NCBI GenBank assembly: GCA_039720395.1
Contig: CM077820.1
Location: forward strand, 11,865,848 to 11,929,847
Reading direction: 5' to 3'
Source: Liquidambar formosana
Taxonomy: Eukaryota > Streptophyta > Magnoliopsida > Saxifragales > Altingiaceae
DNA length: 64,000 nucleotides
The number at the start of each line of letters is the position of its first letter. Position 1 is the stretch's first letter. The translations under genes and the position numbers were made by a program. This document shows positions 48,848 through 59,450 of the stretch, piece by piece. The notes under the pieces were generated by a model that saw nothing but the letters and a program-made list of their open reading frames with translations, was not told the DNA's origin and ran no database searches.

Positions 48848-49521
48848 TATACCCCCTTTACTTTTGATACAAGAGTACTATGGGAACAGGGAAAAGAAAT
48901 AAAGTGTGAGAGCGTAAGTGAGAGTGAGAACGTGAGTGGGAGAGAAGATCAATTCATGGAGGTTTTGAATTCATAGGTAGGGGTTTAATTCTTGTTCAAT
49001 AAGTGATGCTTATTTTGATGTTATTATTTGAAATGAGTATTTATGATGATTGATTTCATTGATGGCCAATATATTTTGAGAATTTGAGTTGTTATTGATC
49101 GTTGGATTATATTCGAGATGTATGATTTGGAATTCGTACTATTTGGCCTATCTATTATTTTTGATATAAATGCATGTATTGCATGTAATGTTTGAAACAT
49201 TAATTATTGTATGGAAATTAGATTTCCTACTGGGCAGTTGTTGCTCACCCCAATATATTTTCAGGTCATTGTCGTTGGAAACACATAGTAGAATTGGGGT
49301 CAAGATTTGGAGAGATTATGTTCATTTATTTTATTTGTATAAAGTTGATGTAAGTTTTTATTTAATGAGTTGAGCAATGTATATTCATATGAGTTTTGGG
49401 TTAGCCACCACTTTCTGCAGCTGTACAATATTTTGTAATTTTCAAAAAGAAATTTATTTTTAAAAGAGTTTTTATTGGTACGGAGCTCATAAAATTTGAA
49501 CGTGTTTTGAGGGTCGTTACA
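48848..49521 (+). other. 3' part of solo LTR 3
   Basis: Repeated GTGAGAGCGTAAGTGAGAGT-like units at 48905-48945 and no gene. It belongs to the LTR that starts at 43243. Confidence 0.5.
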
Positions 49522-49661
49522 TTATGGTTTGGTTTGGTTTATAGTATGGTTTGGTTTTGGTTTGGGAAGCAAAAATCCAAAGTATAATGATTTGATTTGA
49601 TTTGAAATCTACCCTAAAACTGAATCAAACCAAACCACGAACACCCCTAATAACCGCTCCC

Positions 49662-50184
49662 TAATGGCTGAATGCCTTGGTAGGCTAATTAGTCTTGGTG
49701 GGCAAACATAATGGGCCGCTTTGGACCAATGGAAAAGGTGGAGTCGGAGGTGGATCAGTCCATCCGAAAGGTCCCTAGGGCTGCTAGTGGAGTTCCTCAT
49801 GAGAAGGAGAAATGGGGTACGTGGGCCTTGGACCAATTGGCATAGTTTGTTGGTTTGTTTGGTTATTTATTTATTTATTTATTTATTTTTCTTATTCTCG
49901 GTTCAAAGTTCATTCTGCCAGTTTTTGTTTTTTGTTTTTTTTTGTTTTTTTAAAAGACTTGAGACAACAACGTCACTCCAAACCCTTCCCTTAAAAGAGG
50001 GAGACATGTCATGATGTTTTGATTATTTATTATGCGGCCAAAAAAAAAAATGGTAGATGCACTAGTTAACCCCTCATGGGGATTGCCAGCTAGCATTATC
50101 CTCAAAATCCAGTCTATGACTACTACAATTATTTCAAATGCCATGAAATTTAAGTTTATATTGGTAAAGTTAATATATATATAT
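49662..50184. other. Flank right of the nest
   Basis: No supported gene. (TTTA)n near 49866-49890 and T-runs near 49930-49950. Confidence 0.5.
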
Positions 50185-50543
50185 AGTCCATTTATTATCA
50201 GGTGTACTTGATGGAAGTTTGCATTAAGTATACACTAGAATACTTACGTGTGACTCGTATGTGGTCAAATCAATCGTTGGATTAAATTTGATTCATATGT
50301 TGGTTATGCATGCTAAAAATCAAGTTGATTTAAGATTTAATTGTTTCATTTGCAATGTCTATAAATGAGCAATTGTTATTGATTAAAAAATGCATGTTTT
50401 GGATCGAATAACAATCAATCTTAAGTCAACTTAATTTTTAACATAGAATGCTTACATAAGAAGGCTATATAATCCAAAGGTTGAATTCACAAAATACAAA
50501 TTATTAGATAGAGTTTTGGGATGCACCTGATAATAGAAGGGCT
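50185..50543. mobile_element. Foldback MITE in TA repeats, AGTCCATTTATTATCAGGTG ends
   Basis: The left end AGTCCATTTATTATCAGGTG matches the inverted right end AGCCCTTCTATTATCAGGTG, and long inner arms pair (AATCAAGTTGATTTAAG with CTTAAGTCAACTTAATT). It is flanked by TATATA on both sides. Confidence 0.7.
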
Positions 50544-50553
50544 ATATATATAT

Positions 50554-50758
50554 AGCTTTGATCATGTGCGGGATATTCCGTTCGATCATAGCCATCCGTG
50601 GATGACACGTGCGCATTCACTTTGATCATGTGCAGGAGATCCTTCGATCACAGCCGTCTGTGAGCGATATGTGTGCGCTCGTGAATGCGTGCATGTTATC
50701 CACGGACGACTATAATTGAACAGAAAAGTCTGGGATATCCTGCACATGATTAGTCCTC
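50554..50758. mobile_element. Foldback MITE, TGATCATGTGCGGGATAT family, copy 1
   Basis: The left segment TGATCATGTGCGGGATATTC and inverted right TAATCATGTGCAGGATATCC pair, as do GCCATCCGTGGATGAC and GTCGTCCGTGGATAAC. TA repeats flank it. An internal repeat (TTTGATCATGTGCAGGAGAT at 50623) shows a partial duplication. Confidence 0.65.
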
Positions 50759-50778
50759 TATATATATATATATATATA

Positions 50779-50951
50779 GGATGATGATCAGTTAATCACA
50801 TGCTGATATAACTTATATCAACACTTGCATTGGAAGTTATACCTTGTGCATTAGTGGGATATGACGTACATTGGACCAATGCAAGGGATACAACCCCAAA
50901 TGCATAGTGCTGATATAACTTATATCAACACGTGCTGATGGGAACATAACC
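50779..50951. mobile_element. Foldback MITE (CATGCTGATATAA family), copy 2
   Basis: TGCTGATATAACTTATATCA occurs near both ends (50801 and 50910). It is the same family as 10390-10549. TA repeats flank it. Confidence 0.6.
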
Positions 50952-50987
<36 letters not shown>

Positions 50988-50994
50988 CTGATTA

Positions 50995-51114
50995 TGTGCG
51001 GGATATCTCGGACTATTACAGCCGTCTGTGGATAATATGCGCGCATTCACGCATACGTGCGTGTCGCTCACGGACGGCTGTGATCAAATAGGATATCCTC
51101 CACATGATCAATGT

Positions 51115-51119
<5 letters not shown>
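50995..51119. mobile_element. Foldback MITE, TGATTATGTGCGGGATAT family, copy 2
   Basis: TGATTATGTGCGGGATATCT at the left pairs with TGATCATGTGGAGGATATCC at the inverted right, and CAGCCGTCTGTGG with CAGCCGTCCGTGAG. TA repeats of about 34-45 bp lie on both sides. Confidence 0.65.
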
Positions 51120-51159
<40 letters not shown>

Positions 51160-51160
<1 letters not shown>

Positions 51161-53708
51161 AAGAAAAGAGAAGGGAGGAAGTATACGCTAGGAACTTAGG
51201 ACTTCCCTTTTTGGCCCCTTTTTGCTTAGTTGTGTTTTGACTAAGCGGTGTGCTAAACTCCGCTTAATCCTCGTGCAACAATCCTGACATATATACATAT
51301 ATGTTAATTATATATTTAAATTTTTAAAGATGCATGGGATGCATACTTGCATGGGATGACAATATTGCTTTTTCTTATGCCTGCAAGTAGGGTGCATCCC
51401 TCCAAAATTTCTAAACGCATGTTTAGTGGAGATTACAACATCATATTTCGTCCATCCCGTTGTGTCGGGTCTTTCATTTTCAAAACCTTGTCTCCATTCA
51501 TACAAACTTCACTAAAATTCCTCTTGGGGATTTGGGCATGCCATATTTTTTAATGTATTTTTAAAAATATTTTAGGGTACACTGGTTTACCTTTTACCTT
51601 GGCTGTTCTTGAAAGATGTTGCATATGTTTGTTTTGGAGACATTCTTGGAATGGTTGCAGGCCACTGTCTTTGGTCCCCTAGGAGACAAATCCAAAGTTT
51701 AACCCTCCATTCCAACTGCTCTTTAACTTACGAATGAATCTGTGAGAAAAAGTTAAGAGACAAGGCCGGTGGTGAAAACCATTATTAGATTATACAATTA
51801 GAATTTTTTGGAACCCATTAGTCAAATATGATGACTTCTAGAACCCTTTTTCTCAAAACTTTTTTGGTACCCAGAAGGGAAAAAGTAATTTGAGCCATGT
51901 CGGGTTTGACTGAAAGTTTATAACCGGATGAAGGGGTAACCCTTTTTATACTCCACATTATATTTCATTTTCCTTTCCACGTTCCCTATTCATCCATTCA
52001 TAAATTTTCATGCTCTCACATTTAATGTAGGGTGTAAAAAGTTAAATGTGGAGTGGTATATAAAAGTGTTACTATTGGTTCAACCGCTATTTAATTTAAT
52101 TTAATTTTTTTTAGCCAAGCAAGAGATAACTCAGACCTACCTCAATCGAGGTTTAAGCTTAAACTAATCCTATGTAATGCATACATCACCTAGAATGGAC
52201 TTGTTTTATGTGCGTGCATTCAAAATAGTAAACTTGTTTTGTGTTTTTTTTTAGTGCTACTAGTATTTCCCTACCCAATGCCCCCACATAGGCAATGAAA
52301 GGTTTATCTGTTATCTTCATTTTTTTAGCAAGCGAGAAACAATGCTACTTGATTATTATGAGTCTGATTTTTCATTTTTTCTTTTCTTAAAAAGAAAAAA
52401 AATAATTTATCATCCCGACAATAATACGTACGTACCATACCCAAAATAAAAAATCTGCCTTCCATTGTTTGCTTGCATCACCTTTTATCCTTGCTTTGAT
52501 TAATCAAGAATATATTTGGCCACTTCAAATATCCAGTGTGACGAATATATGTTTTGTATCTTTTCGAAAATTTTCAAGTTGCGATTTAAGTGTGTTTTCT
52601 TTGGTATAATTAATGCAAAACTCATATATTAATCTTGGTCAACAGTTGGAAGCAAACCTTCAAAACCTACCCCACCCTACATAGGGCATGTTTGGATGGA
52701 TGTCCCATGAAATGGCTTCATTTGGATTCCCATAGCACTTGAGGCTATACAATTCCATCATTCATAATGGGACTATTTTAGAAAAAATAGCGATCTGATC
52801 ACTACAAATGATGGTATGATTTCAAATTTAGGATTTCTTAAAATGACACCATTTCAAAATTTTACCTTCCTTAATTTGCAGTTAGAGCTGCCATTTTTTG
52901 TAGTTCCTGTATTCATGATGATGATCGAATTTGTAAATAAACTTGTATACAGAAAACAATTGGGCAATTCACTTATCAAGGGATGCCCGAACATGCTCAT
53001 CATTAATTTTTCCATTTTTTAGCATTGGAAGCACCTCTTTTTTTTTTTTTTTTGGTAGAAAGGGAGGCAAAGCCCACAAGAACTACAAATTTTTGGAAGC
53101 ACCTCTTTGTCCTCTAGGAAGGTAACCCCTAAAGGGGAAATGCATGGAAAGAAATTGATATCATGTCCTCATCTATGAGGCTGTATGGATAATGCAATGG
53201 ACTTGTTTAAGCACTGTACGTGTGAATCAAATAATTAAAAAATTTTCATTTTCATGGTATGTCCAAAGCTACCCTAAGCTAATCCATCCGCAATAGAGTA
53301 GCCACAAAACCCTCGAGTGATTTAAATTTAAAATGTAAATTTAGTCTTCTCAATCACGAGGCCTAGCGAAATCCCACAACTATAACAGACTGATTATTAC
53401 AATTAATAAAAGTAATACAGAAATGACATGGGTTTAAGATGGAGACTGGCAATTTATGGCAAGTCCTTTCAAAGGATTGAAATGATGTGATCAGGAATTG
53501 ATGAATATTGATCAGCTAGAACCACACTGGAATTGATAATATATAACTGCTATAATTTTGAAACCAACAACCATATTTTAGCAAAATTGCCAACATATAT
53601 ATATATCCTCCATTTATGTCTCTTGTTTCATTCACCATCCACTACTCATCTAATCATTATAACAAGGCAACATAAACTAGGGCATGCTGAGAAAGATTAA
53701 TGATCTAG
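51160..53708. other. Intergenic DNA 3' of the RGF gene
   Basis: No supported gene. ORFs of 60-70 codons here have no recognisable motif. A T-run lies near 53038-53054. Confidence 0.5.
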
Positions 53709-55991
53709 CTAGGTTTGTTTGTTGTGAATTGGTGGGCTTCGATGTGGTGGCTCATAATCCGGATCTACTACATCTTCTTGTACACCATAATTATCCTTGG
53801 AATCTCTAGGTTCTTCTTTAACATGGTTACCAAATTCTAGGACAGCTCTTGCTCGCCTTCTTGGTTCCTACATAAGCAACACAGAGCGAGTAAAATGTTA
53901 TGCACGTTGAGACAAAATCTTTCTTGGTTTTTCTATTTTATTTTTTTATCTTTACCCAATTATCTATTTCCACTAAGCATACCTAACTGATCGATTTGCT
54001 TATATATAGAGTCATTAATTTGTGATTTATACATGAATATCAACTTCACCAATCGCAAAAAGCGTCCTAAATTATTGATGAAAAACTTCACATAATAAAT
54101 CACATATTTAATCCATATCCATTAATTCAACTTCTTTCATTCAGTTTGGAAATTCTCTCTGAAACTTTTTTATATATTAGATCTTCCCACCGTTTCCCAA
54201 TATAATTTTCAAATCAATTTTCAAGGTCCGCTCTGAAAATTTTTCACTACAGTAGTACTACTGTTTTGCGATCAGATTTTTCCTAAACAATTTGATGCAT
54301 GATGAGCATCATATGAGGTGTATGACCCCACTCATGCATGCATTCATGCATAGGCCATTTGACGATAGATTTTTTGAGAAAACTGATTGGTTATCCACTA
54401 AAAAACATCATTTTGAACAACTTTGTAAAAGAAAGTTTTTCCAAAATCTTTTGTTGAAGTAGACTTTTTAGCCAAAATTTAAACTAAGACGGTAAATGAT
54501 AAAAAAATCTACTTAAACGATAGATTTTGAAAAAACTTTCTTCTGCAAAGTTGTTCAAAATGATATTTTCTAATTGATCACGTAACAAATTTTTATAAAA
54601 ACTTTTTATATTTTTTGTAAAACCTTGATAATAAAAATTAGTGGGATGTGCAAATAAAATTAAGGGGTTATAATAACTGTTCTCTTTGAAAAAAAAATTA
54701 AATTAAAAATTAAGCCTACTACAAGAGCAGTCCCAAAATGGGGCCCTTATTTTTTAGCCAAGACGTGGGGCCCTAGGGGGCCGCCTTGCTCGCCTTGCCT
54801 CAAAACCGGCCCTGCCCAGGTCACCACTCCCCACATATAAAAATCCTAACTAGCTAGGTGCTGGTTCATGAGGTACCCCCCATTTAAAACTACAAAAGCA
54901 TTTGAGAATTACCTCTATTTTTGTTGCCTTTAGTAAAAAACCGTGAGAAGACAACACAACAATCTCACTTCCTGCATTTCCATCCCCATCAATAATAATA
55001 GTAAGGTCACTACAATTTAAGAATATGAAAAAGTTATATATATGGTGTACAAAACATGCATGTGGAGTAGAAAATATGAGTGTCCTTAAATTCTAAGGCC
55101 GGCCTCTATAAGTTCATCTTTCTATATTGTATGAGAGTTTAAGGATGCTAGGTATATAGGAAAAAGTGACGTACTTCAAGCTGAGAAAGTGAAAATAGCT
55201 AGGAAGCGGATCATGAGTGAAAAATCAGTGGAGGGGAGAAGAGGAAATTTTTTCAATTGTGAGAGGGAGGGCTTGTCCTCGGCTGAGAATAATCAGAGTA
55301 AAACCCAGGATTTTTGTGGCTGTTGTTGGGGGGCACTTTCCATGAAACTGAAACAAGAGACTTCACTTGAGCGGCACCTAAAATTGCACCATTGTTGTGT
55401 CTCATACCCTTGAGAATGTGCCTTCGATTCCTTTGGCTTTGCAGTGATTGCACCACCATGACTCTTATCAGTAATGCTAGAAACTTGTGTTGCTCTTTCA
55501 ATTGAATCCATGTTGAGTAATTTAACTTTCTCCTCAACCTACATGAGACCCCAAAGGTGTTCTTACTTTTGTTTAAATCTTTTAGGCCATGTTTGTTTAG
55601 TTAGAATGGAATGAATGGAATGGAATGGAACCTCATTCCAAACAGCATGTTTGGATGAGGTAATTTGAATAGGAATAGAATCAAACAGTGTATTTATAGA
55701 AACATTTCAAATCACTTTTCATTTCATATTACTTTAAGCATGGAATTAAATTTCATTTCCATCCATTCCATTCCAGCTAAACAAACATGGCCTTAGAGGC
55801 TTATCAATTGAAAGCAGTCCATATAAATAAAATACCAAAAACAAGAGAAGGGGGGGGAGGGGTTTGTAATATATGTCACCAACCTTGCTAGTGAAATGGA
55901 GTTGTGTATCAACGAACCCAAGACGCCGGGCAAAACATGCATGCATGGAAAGACACAAGAAGAAGATGAATAGAGAAGATATGATGGACAT
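53709..55991 (-). CDS. RGF/GOLVEN/CLEL-type secreted peptide precursor
   Basis: RGF/GLV peptides are secreted, tyrosine-sulfated 13-mers (for example DYSNPGHHPPRHN) that act on root meristem and gravitropism through receptor kinases. Four exons fit in one frame: 55991-55884, 55538-55408, 55009-54913 and 53867-53709 (495 nt, 164 residues), each with GT and AG borders. Exon 1 is a signal peptide (MSIISSLFIFFLCLSMHACF then ARRLG). Exons 2-3 encode the variable pro-region (VEEKVKLLNMDSIERATQ; DLTIIIDGDGNAGSEIVVLS). Exon 4 carries RRRARAV, acidic DVVDP and the final motif DYEPPHRSPPIHN three residues from the stop. Asp-Tyr is the usual sulfation site. Weak point: exon 2 could instead read on into a second motif (next entry). 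A CT-rich leader (55996-56013) precedes the ATG. Confidence 0.65.
54360..54685. mobile_element. Foldback MITE (AACATCATTTTGAA family), copy 2, in the RGF last intron
   Basis: AAAAACATCATTTTGAACAA pairs with GAAAATATCATTTTGAACAA on the minus strand; the right end GGGGTTATAATAACTGTTCTCT-like tail matches copy 1 at 36561-36981. Confidence 0.6.
54735..54820. mobile_element. hAT MITE 3' fragment in the RGF last intron
   Basis: TGGGGCCCTAGGGGGCCGCC, TTGCTCGCCTTG and AAAACCGGCCCTG repeat the right end of the MITE at 28514-29108. The left end is missing. Confidence 0.5.
55253..55430 (-). other. Second RGF-like peptide motif, out of frame after exon 2
   Basis: Reading on past the exon 2 donor (55408), the minus strand in the frame shifted by one base gives AAQVKSLVSVSWKVP, NNSHKNPGFYS and DYSQPRTSPPSHN followed directly by a stop (55253). 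The 13-mer has DY, PP and terminal HN just like RGF/GLV peptides, and the preceding VSWKVP...NPGF part looks like the pro-region of that family. The signal-peptide frame of exon 2 does not run into it: one base is out of register. Either a frameshift killed an original terminal exon, or a small alternative intron joins it (GTGGTGCA donor near 55449 and TTGTTTCAG acceptor near 55350 would restore the frame). Confidence 0.55.
55585..55792. mobile_element. PIF/Harbinger (Tourist-like) MITE in RGF intron 1
   Basis: The left end GGCCATGTTTGTTTAGTTAG and the inverted right end GGCCATGTTTGTTTAGCTGG match. TTA stands on both sides (55582-55584 and 55793-55795), the 3 bp duplication of Harbinger-type elements. 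208 bp, non-coding. Confidence 0.8.
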
Positions 55992-56109
55992 GATGAGAGA
56001 GAGAGAGAGAGATATTGAGGGCTATAGAGTTGAAAAAGTGAAGTTGGGATGGGCTGTATGTTGTGTTTTGGGTGAGTAGTCTGGAGTATTTGTAGTGAAA
56101 GAATTTGGG

Positions 56110-57749
56110 GGGGGGGGTGTTTTGGGGGAACGGAGGACTAAATATTGGTTTTTTTTGCAAGGGACGAAATTGGCAATCCAAGAGAACATGCAAACGAGTG
56201 AGTGATGACTGATGAGACGTATGAAGGAGGAAGATGAAGGTCGTAGGGGTGGCCTCCCTTGTCTCCTCTTCTCTTTAAATGAGTCGGCCCAAGACAATGA
56301 GAATGGGACGAGCAACTTAGATCTTCCAGGTAAATACATATTACATATATATATACACACGCGCATGTGCGTGTCTCTGTGTATGCACGCTTGAATGTGT
56401 GCATACAGATATTTTATTTATTTATTTATTAGTTTGTTGAAGGTGGGGTACATTAATTAAATGTCTAGATGAAAAAATATCAGTCGTACTTTAAAGTCAT
56501 AATTAAAGCATAAATAATTGAGGTTTAGAAATGAGTATTGAATTGTATTAAGAGACTTTACAGGAATGCTTTGCTTATTGATCAAAGCAGAGAATATATG
56601 GAAAGGAAAATGGTACTGCACCTTGTACCTTCACCACTTGAGTACGTACGTGGTAAGATTTTATTTTTTAAGATTATTGAATTAACTTAAAGTTTCGAAG
56701 CCAAAACCTCCCAAGATAGGAGGAAGAAGAGTCGGGCCATGGAAAGATCTTGTTTAATTTACCTGAATTTTCTCTCTAGAAGAGACGGTCGATCATCATG
56801 CACAACCGGCCATATTCATTTAGGTAGTGAAAAAAATCAAATGACAACTACTTATTAATCAAAGGAAATTTACATTTCTCTTGTAATTTAGCTTATCGGA
56901 ACAAAATGCAAAATGAACTGTATGTAAGAAAATGCTTGTTTAACTAGGGTTAAATCAACGTACTTACAACTATTTATTTTGTACACTCGAAGGTACTGTA
57001 TTTAACTAAGACTACTATCACAACAAGCACCAAGAAAAAAGAAAAGAAAAAAAAAAAGAATTATACTGACAATAATTAATGAATTTGGACCAAGTGATAT
57101 ATGATGAGATAATTCATATCTCTTGGGTTAAAATACCTTTAGCGTGTTGTCTTGTCAGGATGGTATCAGTCCTAATCTTCAGGTTTAAGCATATGGGAAC
57201 ATCGTACGCTATGTTGAATTCGAGTGTCGTAAGGACATTTGTCTTTATCGATCTACTAATTTACTAACTATATAAAATAATTATGTTCTCGTTCAATATG
57301 AACCGCAAAAAATGAAATAAAATAGATTTTCAAATTTAATCCATGCCATCTCCGAATAAGGAGGCATTTTGTGTCCATGTGTACCACCCTCACAATTGAA
57401 CCACAACAAACACCACCTCACCAAACACCGTACCCCACCCACAAGAAAAATAAAAAATAAAAAACTTATATGAAATTAAATACAACAATTTTGCAGCACA
57501 TTCTTCAATGGAGTTTGTGGAGTACCAAATAAAGGGGAACTTAGAATTACACTGGATCATAATTCATAAAGGTAAAAGGTCTGAAATCAAAAGGCCTACC
57601 ATAGTAAAAGAGATGAAGTGGCGGAAAATCATGCCCATAAAGGAAAAGGAGTCAAAGAGAAGAAAACAAATGTAGGATTACAAAGCTTGAGCCTGTCTAT
57701 TTGTTTCAATCGAGGATCTCCATTCCTTGCTTTGTTGCTCAAGCCCCCC

Positions 57750-57803
<54 letters not shown>

Positions 57804-58240
57804 TCCTTCTTTTTTTTTTTATTTTTTTATTTTATTATTATCAACAAAAGAAAAAAAAATAATTTAAAATGAGATACATGAAGCAAACACAATCATGCAA
57901 TTTAACTTACCAAAAGATTGTACATGCACATAATTGATATATTGACATCCATATTGGATTAATATATATAAAAGAATATTGATATTATTTTATTTTTATT
58001 AAATGATTCAATATGCGAACCAAACACGTGCAACTTCAATATGCATACCTTTAAATCTTTAACCAAAAGTAATATGGTGATAATCCCCCCTTTTTTTTAA
58101 ATTAAAATTTAACGATCAAGAAATTCAGTTGCAACTCTGGAAATTATTTGGGATAATTCAAAATCATTAATTTCCCCTGCAAAAGGAGGTGAGGAGAGAT
58201 AAACCTAAGCTACAAAGTCAATGATATATACAGCGGTAAT
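56110..58240. other. Region upstream of the RGF gene
   Basis: No supported gene. A G-run (56108-56117) and a C18-(TC)n tract (57744-57797) stand out. The first few hundred bases probably hold the RGF promoter. Confidence 0.45.
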
Positions 58241-58406
58241 CTAATAAGCTGACTTCTCCCAGTAATGGGTGGCAAGCACTGGATCTTTCTCCTCTTCTAA
58301 TATTAAATTCGAGTCTTTAAACTTCAAAGTGGAAGAAGACTTTTGAGAAGAAACAAGAACGCTACCCCATTGTGTAGCCCAGGCTGAATTCGACTTCCTT
58401 GAAAGA
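58241..58406 (-). CDS. Possible last exon of an unidentified gene
   Basis: After an acceptor-like TTTTTCCAG the minus strand is open for 54 codons to a TAG: LSRKSNSAWATQWGSVLVSS, then QKSSSTLKFKDSNLILEEEK and DPVLATHYWEKSAY. The Ser-rich start, acidic middle and aromatic end look like a real C-terminus, but I do not recognise the family. A strong donor (GTGG|GTAAGT) on the same strand at about 59235 could belong to an upstream exon, though I found no matching open frame there. Confidence 0.35.
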
Positions 58407-58509
58407 CTGGAAAAATTAGAAAATTAATTAAAAGACCAGAAAAATTAGAAAAAAAAAATGAATATATATTAGGGGCTGGTAGAGTCTGGAGTTATCTCTA
58501 ATGGGGACA

Positions 58510-58585
58510 TCGTGAGCCATCAACAGTCGTCGGTCGTCGGTCGACCGTCAATCGTCGTCGGTCGATCGTTCACCATCGTCGTGCA
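58510..58585. repeat. GTCGTCGGTCG short tandem repeat
   Basis: GTCGTCGGTCGTCGGTCGAC and ATCGTCGTCGGTCGATCGTT form a CG-rich patch in AT-rich DNA. Confidence 0.6.
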
Positions 58586-58589
58586 TGAC

Positions 58590-59419
58590 AATGTAACGTG
58601 AATAGATGAGTAGCAGTGAGTGCATTATGATTATATGATGTGAGAATTGAACATTCTCGAGAGCTTCCCTTTTTCCAAAAGGTTATTTTTCCAAAAAAAA
58701 AAGCATGTGTTTGAGTCAATGAGAAGTTGAGAACTGAACATTTTCGAGAGCTTCACTTAATGCAATTTTACATTAAGTGAACTCCAAAACTCTTACCTGC
58801 AACTTGTACATGAGAAGACTATCTAACCAACTCGTACATGAGAAGACTACAAAATTAGACCAGTGAAAGGTCTTACCCCTCTTATTTTCGAAACGAATTA
58901 ATCATTGAATTAGATAGTCTTGTATATAAGCAATTCATACTAAAAATAATGTATTCATGCGGGTGATGCATAGTGTCCAAGACCCTCACTGGTCTAATTT
59001 CGTCGTCTTTATACAAATAACAGTTTGTAATAATGTTGATGGGACCAATCAAACATTAGGGTACATAGTAGTGGCAAGCCACTGTTGTCTTGGATGGTGC
59101 CAATATATGCTAGATGCCAAGACCTTGATCTTCACATCTCAACCAACTTGCCTAAAAGGAGACTGGTGATGAGCCATTATTGTTAAAAAAAAAAAATAAA
59201 AAAAAACAGTGAAAATGGACAGCTTGAACTTACCCACAGGTGGTGAAACGTGGGGCGACACGTATGTTAGTAGGGGCAAGGGGTAATCCTAGTTTAAAGG
59301 GTAGTGAGATTGACACGTGGCGTATGAATCACATGACATGGACATTACATTGGAAAGAAAATTTGGAAGACTGTACCTAGAAAAGTTAGAACTCTCTTCT
59401 TCTTCTTCTTCCTGCTCCC

Positions 59420-59450
<31 letters not shown>

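Larger units (their letters stand above)
43243..49521 (+). repeat. Solo LTR 3 (TGTAACACC...GGGTCGTTACA) with TTATG target duplication, interrupted
   Basis: It begins TGTAACACCTCGAATAATTA and ends GAGGGTCGTTACA, with TTATG on both sides (43238-43242 and 49522-49526). Ends and internal order (short tandem repeats early, a TTTTCAGGTCATTG segment late) match solo LTRs 1 and 2. Removing Helitron C and the LINE leaves roughly 1.25 kb. It was inserted into the hAT element. Confidence 0.75.
37759..49649. mobile_element. hAT-type element with AACCAAACCGAA core, 8 bp target duplication
   Basis: It starts TAGCGGTGTTCATGG and ends, on the minus strand, TAGGGGTGTTCGTGG. The flanks are ATAGCCGC (37751-37758) and ATAACCGC (49650-49657). 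The core, TTTGGTT/AACCAAACCGAA repeats at 37775-37940, 43200-43235 and 49522-49640, is interrupted by the insertions below. The duplicated 8-mer is part of the terminal repeat of the outer element. Confidence 0.7.
37081..49661. mobile_element. Outer GGCTATTG-TIR element enclosing the nested insertions
   Basis: The left end GGGGAACGGCTATTGCAACC pairs with GGGAGCGGCTATTGAAACCC, obtained by reading the right end (GGGGGGTTTCAATAGCCGC, then TCCC at 49658-49661 once the hAT insertion is removed). The non-inserted core is about 680 bp. It holds a pyrimidine tract (37190-37430), a purine tract (37490-37640) and two copies of ATGGAGGTTTTGAAAAAAAA (37535 and 37670). Confidence 0.6.

Noticed and set aside
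52690..52800. GGGCATGTTTGGATGG as a Harbinger MITE end
   Set aside because: It looks like a Tourist-type terminus, but no inverted partner or TTA pair could be found nearby.
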